In this document: one piece after another, positions 1 through 7,732 of the stretch | Layout of the letters: each line of letters begins with the position of its first letter | Position numbering within the stretch: position 1 is the first letter of the stretch | Assembly (NCBI RefSeq): GCF_014649875.1 | Contig: NZ_BMTW01000001.1 | Coordinates: 372,001-436,000 of the forward strand | Source of the DNA: Streptomyces rubiginosohelvolus | GTDB lineage: Bacteria; Actinomycetota; Actinomycetes; Streptomycetales; Streptomycetaceae | Reading direction: 5' to 3' | DNA length: 64,000 nucleotides | The notes under the pieces: model-generated | Told to the model about the DNA's origin: nothing | Database searches by the model: none | Seen by the model: the letters and a program-made list of their open reading frames with translations, nothing else | Position numbers and translations under genes: made by a program

Positions 1-744
1 GTAGTCGGCCCGGCTGACGACCTCGGGGCCGACGACCGGGCCCTCGCCGAGGACGACCTGGAAGACCTCGGCGGGCAGTCCGGCCTCGATCAGCAGGTCG
101 CGGGCCCACAGGGCGGTGAGCGCGGTCTCGGTGTCGGGCTTCATCACGACGGCGTTGCCGGAGACGAACGCGGGCAGCGCGTCGCCCACGGAGAGTTCGA
201 GCGGGTAGTTCCAGGGGGCGATCTGGCCGACGACGCCGCGCGGCTGGCGCAGTTCGGTGACCTTGGTGAGGGTCGGGACGACGCCGGTGTGGCGGCGGGG
301 CTTGAGGTAGGAGGCGGCCTTGCGCCCGTAGTGGCGGGCGGCGACGGCGACGGCCTGCACCTCCTCGTGGGCGTGCAGCCGGGCCTTGCCGGTCTCCAGC
401 TGGATGAGGTCGAGGACCTCGGACTGGCGGCTCAGGACGAGGTCGTGGAAGCGCAGCAGGACGGCGGCCCGCTGCCGTACGGGGACGGCGGCCCAGACGG
501 GCTGGGCGGCGCGGGCCCGGTCGAAGGCGGTGGCCACGTCCTCGGGGGTGGACTCGGGCAGGTCGGCCAGCTTCTCCCCGGTGAAGGGGGTGTGGTTGGC
601 CGTTCGGCCCGACCCGACGACCCCGCGGATCAGCTGGGCGATCACCTCGGGGGTGACCACGTCGGCGGCCGTGCGCACCCCGGCGGGGGCGACCGCCACG
701 GGGTTCGTACCGAGAGGGGCGTCAGGGGCCTGCGAGTCCGTCAT
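1..744 (-). CDS. gabD2: succinic semialdehyde dehydrogenase, 5' part only (runs off window)
   Basis: Aldehyde dehydrogenase superfamily enzyme, expected to oxidise succinate semialdehyde to succinate with NAD(P) in the cytoplasm (last step of the GABA shunt). The first 248 codons are in the window, read on the minus strand from ATG at 744; the rest, including the catalytic Cys/Glu half, lies beyond base 1. Visible are the N-terminal NAD-binding half with QIAPWNYPLELSVGDALPAF and GNAVVMKPDTET, both typical of ALDH. The proline/valine-rich N-terminus beginning MTDSQAPDAPLG suits the actinobacterial GabD2 group (about 530 residues). The ribosome site is weak. Family assignment is firm; the substrate is inferred from the family. 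Confidence 0.85.
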   Translation of the reverse strand, partial: MTDSQAPDAPLGTNPVAVAPAGVRTAADVVTPEVIAQLIRGVVGSGRTANHTPFTGEKLADLPESTPEDVATAFDRARAAQPVWAAVPVRQRAAVLLRFHDLVLSRQSEVLDLIQLETGKARLHAHEEVQAVAVAARHYGRKAASYLKPRRHTGVVPTLTKVTELRQPRGVVGQIAPWNYPLELSVGDALPAFVSGNAVVMKPDTETALTALWARDLLIEAGLPAEVFQVVLGEGPVVGPEVVSRADY

Positions 745-917
745 GGGGCCGAGAGTATGTCCAGCCGGAGCCTTTGGGTACCCGTCGGTAACAGTTTTTC
801 ACAGGACCCGCCACCCCTGTGCGGCACCACCCTCGAACGAGCCAGTGATCGCTGGCGACATAACCGCTGATCAGTGGCGTTGCGGCCGACCGACCGACGG
901 CGGTCGGCCCGCGACCC

Positions 918-2567
918 TCAGGAAGCGTGAATTTTCAGCCCCTCGGTCACCTCGGCGAAGATCGCATCCCCGTCCTTCGCCGCCTCCCCCTTCGCGGGCG
1001 TCCTCACCCGCACATGCCAGTAGGGGTCGCTCTTCTTCTCGCCGGGGATCAGCAGCTCCCGGAAGCGCAGGCGCACCGGATCGTCGTCGGACGAGGCGTA
1101 GGGGATGTACTCGGTGGTCATCTCGATCGCCTTGCGCCCCTGGTGGGTGGTGTCCTTGTACGTGACGGAGGCCTCCTCCATCTGGGTGCCGCTCGTCCCG
1201 CCCTTCTCGTAGTACGCCTTGCGGGCCTCCGGGTCGGCGCCCGGGTTGTCGTCCATGGAGTCGGCGTCGCTCTTCGGGGCGCGGTGCCAGAAGTCGATCT
1301 CGAAGACACCGCTGGGGTCGGCGTACCAGACCAGTTCGCCGTCGTCGTCCTGGACCCGCTTGTACTCCTCGGGCACCGCCACGTCCGCCGACAGGACCTC
1401 GTTCTCGGGCCGGATCTGCCAGTTCTCCGGCGGTCCGTCGCCCGCGAACGGGTTCAGCAGCACCAGCACGAGCGCGACCACCACCGCCAGCGCCCCGCCG
1501 CCGAGGGCGAACTGGGCGGCCCGGTTGCGGTGCAGCACCGGCGGCACCCACTTGCTGCCGCCGCCGCTGCCCGTGGCGAACGCGCCGTACGGGGAGGTCG
1601 CCGGGGCCGGGGCCGGAACGGCCAGTTGCTGGAGCGTCCGGCGGACCTCGGCGGCCGGCGGGCGCGCGGCGGGGTCCTTGCGGAGCAACTGCATGACGAG
1701 CGTGCCGAACGCGCCGGTGCCCCGGGCGGGCGTCTGCGGTTCGGCGGACAGCACGGCCTGGAGGGTGGCCGGGGTGTGCGAACGGCGGTACGGGGACATC
1801 CCCTCGACCGCCGCGTACAGCACGACGCCCAGCGACCACAGGTCCGACTCCGGTCCGGGGCGCTGTCCGAGGACCCGCTCCGGCGCGATGTACTCCGGTG
1901 AGCCGATGAACGCGCCGGTCTCGGTGAGCCGCTGCTCGCCCTCGATCTGCGCGATCCCGAAGTCCGTGAGGACGACCCGGTCGCCGGTGCCGAGCATGAC
2001 GTTGTCCGGCTTGACGTCCCGGTGCAGGATGCCGATCGCGTGGGCGGCGTTGAGCGCGTCGAGGACCGCGAGGCCGATCCTGGCCGCCTCGCGCGGGTCG
2101 AGGGTGCCTTCCTGGAGGCGGTCGCCGAGCGACGGGCCGCGCACCAGCTCCATGACGATCCACGGCTTGCCGTCCTCGATCACCACGTCGTGGACGGTGA
2201 CGACGGAGGGGTGGTCGATCCGTGCGGCGGCCCGTGCCTCGCGCTGCATGCGCTGGTGCACGGTGGTGTGTTCACGCTCGCCGAGATGGTCCGGTACGCG
2301 CGGCTCCTTGACGGCCACCTCGCGGTCGACGACCTCGTCACGGGCCCGCCACACCGTGCCCATCCCGCCGTGCCCGAGCCGCGCGATCAGCCGGTAGCGC
2401 CCGCCGATCAGCCGGTTCGCCGCCTGGTCCGGCGCGGTCGCCGGAGGGGCCGGGGAGGGGATGTGCGCCGGGGGCGCGGGGTGCGGTGCGCCGAAGCCGC
2501 CCGGAGCGTGCGGTGGCTGGAGTCCGTAGCTGGTGGGCTCGTCGGCCCGTCCCCCGTGATCTGTCAT
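918..2567 (-). CDS. membrane Ser/Thr protein kinase (PknB/Pka type), 549 aa
   Basis: Eukaryotic-type protein kinase that phosphorylates Ser/Thr on cytoplasmic targets. A proline-rich N-terminus (residues 1-50) is followed by the kinase domain: glycine loop LGHGGMGTVWRA near 64-75, ATP lysine K87, catalytic HRDVKPDN with D184, DFG at 202-204, and APE in EYIAPERV. One membrane segment (FALGGGALAVVVALVLVLL) lies at about 345-365, followed by about 180 extracellular residues resembling those of the other three kinases here. I chose ATG 2567 because AGGA sits 8 nt upstream; an ATG at 2576 gives three more residues but a badly placed ribosome site. It is the last gene of a four-kinase same-strand array, which as I recall corresponds to the S. 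coelicolor SCO4775-4779 cluster linked to spore-wall synthesis. Confidence 0.92.
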   Translation of the reverse strand: MTDHGGRADEPTSYGLQPPHAPGGFGAPHPAPPAHIPSPAPPATAPDQAANRLIGGRYRLIARLGHGGMGTVWRARDEVVDREVAVKEPRVPDHLGEREHTTVHQRMQREARAAARIDHPSVVTVHDVVIEDGKPWIVMELVRGPSLGDRLQEGTLDPREAARIGLAVLDALNAAHAIGILHRDVKPDNVMLGTGDRVVLTDFGIAQIEGEQRLTETGAFIGSPEYIAPERVLGQRPGPESDLWSLGVVLYAAVEGMSPYRRSHTPATLQAVLSAEPQTPARGTGAFGTLVMQLLRKDPAARPPAAEVRRTLQQLAVPAPAPATSPYGAFATGSGGGSKWVPPVLHRNRAAQFALGGGALAVVVALVLVLLNPFAGDGPPENWQIRPENEVLSADVAVPEEYKRVQDDDGELVWYADPSGVFEIDFWHRAPKSDADSMDDNPGADPEARKAYYEKGGTSGTQMEEASVTYKDTTHQGRKAIEMTTEYIPYASSDDDPVRLRFRELLIPGEKKSDPYWHVRVRTPAKGEAAKDGDAIFAEVTEGLKIHAS

Positions 2568-2682
2568 GCGCACCATCCTGGTTCACGTCCGGGGCGCGGC
2601 ACCACCGGGGTAGGTCACCGGGTACGGAGCCGTGACCGTACAGCAACCCGCGCGGGGCACGGGCCTGTCGGGACGCCCGTCC

Positions 2683-4389
2683 TCACTGCTGCGGCTGCGG
2701 GGCGCGCCAGCTGCGGAGCATGATGTCGAACTTCTCCCGGCTGGCCTCCCAGCCCTCCTGCGGGGCGGTCAGATATAGCGCGTACTCGGGGCCGCCGGGA
2801 CCGCCGTAGTACATCTGGTCGATCCCGTGCCGGGGTCCCGCGTGATCCTTGGTCTCGTTCCAGGTGAACTCCCAGAGGGCTCCCGGCCGGTCGCGGAAGG
2901 TGTTCTTCTCCATCCCGATCCGCTGGTAGCCCGGCAGCCGCGTGGAGAGCTGCTCCTCCATGTTCTCCATGTGCAGATACGGATGGTCGAAGTCCGGGTC
3001 GGGGTCGACGCTGATGCGTATCCGGTGGGCCCCGTCGTCCGGGGTGTAGTCGATCTGGCCCTCGTTCACCTGGCGCTCCCAGCCCTTGGGCACGACGAGG
3101 CTGAAGCCGGCCGGGTCGTCGACCCGGTGCCAGCCGTCGGGTACCTCCGATGCGGGGATGGTGGGCTCCGGGGTGGTCCCGGGCGCGGACGGCGTGCTTC
3201 CGGCGGCCGTACCGCCGCTCGCGCCGGGCGGGGTGCCCGAGCCCTCCCCGTACTTCATCGCGATCAGTCCGGCCGCGCCGCCGAGGACGGCCGCGGCGAC
3301 GACCACGACGAGCACCGTGCGCCACCGGGATCGGGCGCGCCGGGTCACCGGGGCGGAGGCGGGCCCGGGGTCCGGGGCGGGACGGTCCGAGGCGGTCGAG
3401 GCGGAGGGGATGGTCGCTCCGGGCAGCCGGGCGGTGGCGCCGTCGGAGCGGGGCGGACCGGCCGGAGTGCCGGAGCCGCTGCCGTCCCCGTAGCCGTAGC
3501 GGGACTCCTCGGGGAAGCGCTGGGTCGGCACATGCGCCTGGGCGGCCCGGGGTTCGCGGCCCTCCATGGCGTCCAGCAGCATCTGCTCGGTCTGCGCGGC
3601 CGTGGGCCGCTCGGCCGGGTCCTTGCGGAGCAGCGCGGTGATGACGGCCCCGAGCGGACCGGCGTTGACCGGGGCGGGCGGCTCCTCGGTGACGACGGCC
3701 TGCATGGTGGAGATCGGGGACGTACGGCGGAACGGGGAGGTCCCCTCGACCGCCGTGTACAGCGTCGCCCCCAGCGACCAGAGGTCGGAGGCGGGTCCCG
3801 GGTCGCCGCCGCGTACCCGTTCGGGGGCCAGGTAGTCGATGGAGCCGACCAGTTCGCCAGTGCGGGTGATGGTGGAGTCGCCCTCGATCGCGGCGATCCC
3901 GAAGTCGGTCAGGAGCACCTGCCCGTCGCGGGCCAGCAGGACGTTGCCGGGCTTGACGTCCCGGTGGAGGACCCCGGCGCCGTGGGCGGCGCGCAGGGCG
4001 CTCAGCACGTGCAGCCCGATCCGGGCCGCCTCGCGCGGGGCGACCTCGCCGCTCTCCTTCGCCTGGTCGGCGAGCGAGGGCCCGTCGACGTACTGCATGA
4101 CGATCCAGGGGCGGTTGTCGTACTCGATCACGTCGTGGACGGTGACGACGCCGGGATGCGTGATGCGCGCCGCCGCCCGGGCCTCCTTCTGCGTCCGGGC
4201 GTGCAGGACGAGCCGGTCGGCCTCGGCGACGTACAGCCCGGCGGTCAACTCCTTGACGGCGACCGTGCGGTGCAGCACCTCGTCGTGGGCGCGCCAGACC
4301 TTGCCCATGCCGCCCCGGCCGAGGACGTCGCCCAGCCGGTAGCGCCCCGCCAGCACCAGTCCCGCGTCCGTGCCCTGTGATCGATCCAC
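2683..4389 (-). CDS. membrane Ser/Thr protein kinase, 568 aa
   Basis: Complete kinase domain near the N-terminus: LGRGGMGKVWRA at 23-34, VAVK with K46, HRDVKPGN with D144, DFG at 162-164, SIDYLAPERV. A Pro/Ser-rich linker leads to one membrane segment (TVLVVVVAAAVLGGAAGLIAM) at about 357-379, then about 185 extracellular residues ending in a beta-rich domain (DGWHRVDDPAGFSLVVPKGW...) shared with the neighbouring kinases. Start: the reading frame stays open to a TTG at 4500, but GTG 4389 places the kinase fold directly at the N-terminus as in the fourth kinase and has a GC-rich purine stretch upstream. Substrates cannot be read from sequence. Confidence 0.9.
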   Translation of the reverse strand: MDRSQGTDAGLVLAGRYRLGDVLGRGGMGKVWRAHDEVLHRTVAVKELTAGLYVAEADRLVLHARTQKEARAAARITHPGVVTVHDVIEYDNRPWIVMQYVDGPSLADQAKESGEVAPREAARIGLHVLSALRAAHGAGVLHRDVKPGNVLLARDGQVLLTDFGIAAIEGDSTITRTGELVGSIDYLAPERVRGGDPGPASDLWSLGATLYTAVEGTSPFRRTSPISTMQAVVTEEPPAPVNAGPLGAVITALLRKDPAERPTAAQTEQMLLDAMEGREPRAAQAHVPTQRFPEESRYGYGDGSGSGTPAGPPRSDGATARLPGATIPSASTASDRPAPDPGPASAPVTRRARSRWRTVLVVVVAAAVLGGAAGLIAMKYGEGSGTPPGASGGTAAGSTPSAPGTTPEPTIPASEVPDGWHRVDDPAGFSLVVPKGWERQVNEGQIDYTPDDGAHRIRISVDPDPDFDHPYLHMENMEEQLSTRLPGYQRIGMEKNTFRDRPGALWEFTWNETKDHAGPRHGIDQMYYGGPGGPEYALYLTAPQEGWEASREKFDIMLRSWRAPQPQQ

Positions 4390-4533
4390 GTGAAGTCCCC
4401 GCCCCGTTCCTCGGATGGCCAGATTACGGAGGCGGGGCGCGGCGGGGATACGGGGGATCGCCCACGAGACCGCACTGTGATGGTTGTCGGCACCGCACAA
4501 CGCCCGCGGTGAGCCGGTGCCGATGACGTGGGG

Positions 4534-7521
4534 TCAGCCGGCGACCCGGTACGAGGCGATGGCCTGCTCGTAGATCTCGGTGACCCTGTCCCGGTCGCTC
4601 TCGGGGCCGATGACCTGGATGACGTGGTACCGGCCGTCGACGATCATGGCGAGGTTACGGACGAACACCTCGCGCCCTCCGCTCTCCTGCCAGGTGAACT
4701 GCCCCTCGGCCATGGCCTGCCGGCCGACGTCGACCCGGCGGAGTCCGGACGAGGAGGACCAGCTGGAGTCCCGGAACGGCTGGAGTTCGGGCTCCTTGTC
4801 CCGCTGGTAGTCCAGCGGATCGCTGCCGCCCGACTTCACGGTGTCCCGGCCGGGCACCACGAGCAGGGTGAACCCGTCGCTCCCGTAACGGATCTGACGG
4901 TCCGCGTTGGCGGGGCTGCGCTGCCAGTCCTTCGGTACGCCGACCTCGAAGCCCTCCGCGTCCTCGCGGAGCGTGTAGCCGGGGGCGAGGGCGGCGGCGG
5001 ACCGGCTGGTCTGCGGCTGCTGGGAGCCGGGCTCGCCGGATCCGTCCGCCGAACCGGAGGGCTCGGGCTCTGAGGAAGCGGCGGGCGGGGCGGCGGAACC
5101 GGTGGGCGCGGGCGCCCCGTTGTCCTGGCCCGGGTCCGTCTTCGGCATGAACATCACGGCGTACGCGATGGCGGCGGCCATCAGCAGGAGGATCAGGACG
5201 AGCAGCAGCCGGCCCAGTTTGCGCGGGGATCCCTCGCCCCGGCGCGGGGGTTCCCGCAGCACCCGGGGGCCCTTGGGGGCACGCGGCGCGCGGGCCGGGC
5301 GCTCGTCCTCCCAGGTCTCCACGGGCCTGCGCACGGAACGGTCGGGCGGCAGCAGCGACTCATGGCGGTCGTGCTGCTTGCCGCGCTGCTTCGGCGGCTG
5401 CTGACGCTTCCCCTGCCGGTGCCTGCCGGCCCCGGCGCCACCGAGCCGGCCCCGGCGCCGCCGGACCAGCTCACCCCGGCGGCGTACGACGGGGAGCCGG
5501 GTGGCGTCGGGCGCGGGCAGCGGTACGACGTCCGTGCCCGCCTCGGGCTCCGGCGCGGAGCGCACCAGCGAGCGCAGCCAGCCGCGCAGCTCCTCGAAGT
5601 CCGGCCGCTCGGTGGGGTCCTGGCGCAGCAGCGACTCGACGACGGGCCGCAGCGGACCGCACTCCTCCGCGAAGGCGGGCGGCTCGCCGCACACCATCTG
5701 GACGAGCTCGGCGGCGTTCTCCTCGGGGTAGGGGGCGTGGCCCTGGACGGCGCGGTAGAGCAGCGCACCGAGCGCCCACAGGTCGGTGGAGGGGCCGATC
5801 GGCGGCGCGAGCTGCCAGTTCTCGTGGACCGGGCCCGCCTGCTCGGGGGCCCAGCGCTCGGTGACGGCTCCGACGACGGCGATCCGTGCCTGGCGGGCGC
5901 GTTCGGCGGCGAGCGGGGTGGCGGGACCGCGGTAGACGGCCGGTTCACCGCCGCCCGCGACGGCGTCCTCCCAGGCCCGGGTGGTGGTCCGCGCGGCCGG
6001 GAGCGGCGCGGTGCGGGCCGGCTCCCTCGCGGCGGAGCCCGGTACGCCGGATACGCCCGGCCGCCGGGAGTCGGCGCGCAGGGCGTCCGCGCCCGATCCG
6101 CCAGCGGGGACGGACCGCCCGGCGCCGGGCCCGTCGTCCCAGGTCCCGGCGAGATGGACGCGGCGGCCCGGCGGCCGGGGGCCCTCTTCGTCGTCCTCGT
6201 CGTCCTCGTCGTCGTAGGGGTCTTCGCCGGGGGTGCCCCAGGGGGCGGTCAGCCGGGGGGCGACGGGGGTGCCGGGGGCTCCGGTGCCGGAACCGGGGGT
6301 TCCGGAAGCGCCGGGGGTACCTGGGTCCGTGGCGTCACCGGCGGCTTCGGCGGTACCTGCGGTTCCGGCGTCCGGGGCCGCTTCGCGTCCGTCCTGCGGC
6401 TTCGTGAGGTCGGCCGGGGCGCGGTCGGCCTGCTGGCGGTCCTCGGTGACCCGGGCGGCGGCCCGCGCGCCCGCACGGTACGCGGCGATCGCCCCGGCCC
6501 GGGCGGCCCGCAACTGGGCGGCGCTCGCGGCGCCCGGCTCGGCGGGAGGCGGTACGGCGGTGTAGGGAACGGCGGGGGCGGCGGGTCGCGGAACGATCTC
6601 CTGCCCGTCGGCCCGCTGCTCCGGGACGGGGTCGGCCTCGCGGCCCGGCGGCAGGTCGTACGGGGCGTAACCGTCGTCGTCCCGGCGCGGCGCGTACCCC
6701 TGCGGCAGCGGCGGAACGGGCAGCTCCCGGCCCTCGCGGCTGCCGTAATCGGCGTACTCGTTCGCGTGATCCTGAACGTCGGCGTACTCCTGGACATCCG
6801 CGTCGCTCCTGGCCGCCGGGAGCGCATAGGCGCCGCCGCCGAGCTCCCTCGGCGGGGCGGGATCGGGGGCCGGGATGCCGTACGTCGTCGGACCGGACGC
6901 CGCCGGACCGGCCACCGGATCGGCGTCGGGCAGCGGTTCGGGGGCGTACCCGCAGAGGGCCTCCTCGGCGGCGCCCGCCGCGAGGCCGGTGAGCATGACG
7001 CGGCCGTCGTCGCAGACCAGGACCGTGCGCACGGTGATGTTGCGGTGGGTCCAGCCGTGGGCGTGCAGCACCCGCAGGGCGGTGAGCACGTCGGAGCCGA
7101 TCTCGGCGGCCCGGTAGGGGGTGAGGGGGCGCTCGGCGAGGAGCGCGGCGAGCGGCCGGGCCGCGACGAGCTCGCTGACTATCCAGAGCGAATCCGCTTC
7201 GGCGAAGACGTCGAAGACCTGGTCGAGGCGGGGGTGGTCGGGCACCTGGGCGGCGGCCTGCGCGGCCTCGATCGCCCGTCGGACCGCGGGGTCCGTACTG
7301 CGGCGGACCGCCCGCCCGCCGGACCGCCCGGACATCGGGGGCCGCCCGTCGGCGTCGAGCACCTCAGCGTCCACGATCTCCGGCAACGGCACCTGGCGGA
7401 CCAGGACTTCCTGGCCGCTGTAGGTGTCGAACGCCCGGGTCTCGGCCAGTTCGTACCCGTCGGACGGGGGCAGCGGAAGGCGGTAGCGGTCGGCAAGCAC
7501 CCGACCCGCGTAGTCGTCCAC
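4534..7521 (-). CDS. membrane kinase-like protein, probable pseudokinase with large insertion, 995 aa
   Basis: A kinase fold that has lost its catalytic residues. The glycine loop is replaced by PPSDGYELAETRAF; the ATP lysine position reads VLVRQV (R42); HRD is HRN (159-161, HRNITVRTVLV); and DFG is GLA (179-181). The fold is split by roughly 350 residues of Pro/Ala/acidic low-complexity sequence (including a D/E run and DVQEYADVQDHANEYADYG) before it resumes at RWAPEQAGP (APE) and STDLWALGALLYRAVQG. A membrane segment follows (LLLVLILLLMAAAIAYAVMFM, about 769-793), then the same type of extracellular domain as the neighbours (PGYTLREDAEGFEVGVPKDW). GTG start with GGGGAGG 6 nt upstream. Likely a scaffold or allosteric partner for the active kinases (inference). 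Confidence 0.88.
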   Translation of the reverse strand: MDDYAGRVLADRYRLPLPPSDGYELAETRAFDTYSGQEVLVRQVPLPEIVDAEVLDADGRPPMSGRSGGRAVRRSTDPAVRRAIEAAQAAAQVPDHPRLDQVFDVFAEADSLWIVSELVAARPLAALLAERPLTPYRAAEIGSDVLTALRVLHAHGWTHRNITVRTVLVCDDGRVMLTGLAAGAAEEALCGYAPEPLPDADPVAGPAASGPTTYGIPAPDPAPPRELGGGAYALPAARSDADVQEYADVQDHANEYADYGSREGRELPVPPLPQGYAPRRDDDGYAPYDLPPGREADPVPEQRADGQEIVPRPAAPAVPYTAVPPPAEPGAASAAQLRAARAGAIAAYRAGARAAARVTEDRQQADRAPADLTKPQDGREAAPDAGTAGTAEAAGDATDPGTPGASGTPGSGTGAPGTPVAPRLTAPWGTPGEDPYDDEDDEDDEEGPRPPGRRVHLAGTWDDGPGAGRSVPAGGSGADALRADSRRPGVSGVPGSAAREPARTAPLPAARTTTRAWEDAVAGGGEPAVYRGPATPLAAERARQARIAVVGAVTERWAPEQAGPVHENWQLAPPIGPSTDLWALGALLYRAVQGHAPYPEENAAELVQMVCGEPPAFAEECGPLRPVVESLLRQDPTERPDFEELRGWLRSLVRSAPEPEAGTDVVPLPAPDATRLPVVRRRGELVRRRRGRLGGAGAGRHRQGKRQQPPKQRGKQHDRHESLLPPDRSVRRPVETWEDERPARAPRAPKGPRVLREPPRRGEGSPRKLGRLLLVLILLLMAAAIAYAVMFMPKTDPGQDNGAPAPTGSAAPPAASSEPEPSGSADGSGEPGSQQPQTSRSAAALAPGYTLREDAEGFEVGVPKDWQRSPANADRQIRYGSDGFTLLVVPGRDTVKSGGSDPLDYQRDKEPELQPFRDSSWSSSSGLRRVDVGRQAMAEGQFTWQESGGREVFVRNLAMIVDGRYHVIQVIGPESDRDRVTEIYEQAIASYRVAG

Positions 7522-7732
7522 GACGCCTCCCCAGAGCGCGCTGTTCCCCCGGCCATCAGAGCTGCACGAGTCCGTCAGTTACGGTCGTCCGACGGGCAAT
7601 TGACCCGCCGTTCCGGCTGCGTACGGTCTCCGGCCTCTTACGATACGTGGCAACGCGGGCCGACGGGCCGGGTCGTGCCAACCCGGCCCGCACAAACGTT
7701 TCACACCGGCCCGGATCGGGCGCGCCCGGCGG
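7522..7732. other. 211-bp gap between third and fourth kinase genes
   Basis: Non-coding. The part nearest 7521 carries the strong ribosome site of the pseudokinase gene. No hairpin with a T-run ends the fourth kinase gene here, so read-through into the downstream kinases is possible, but the length also allows an own promoter. No convincing -35/-10 pair was found. Confidence 0.4.
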
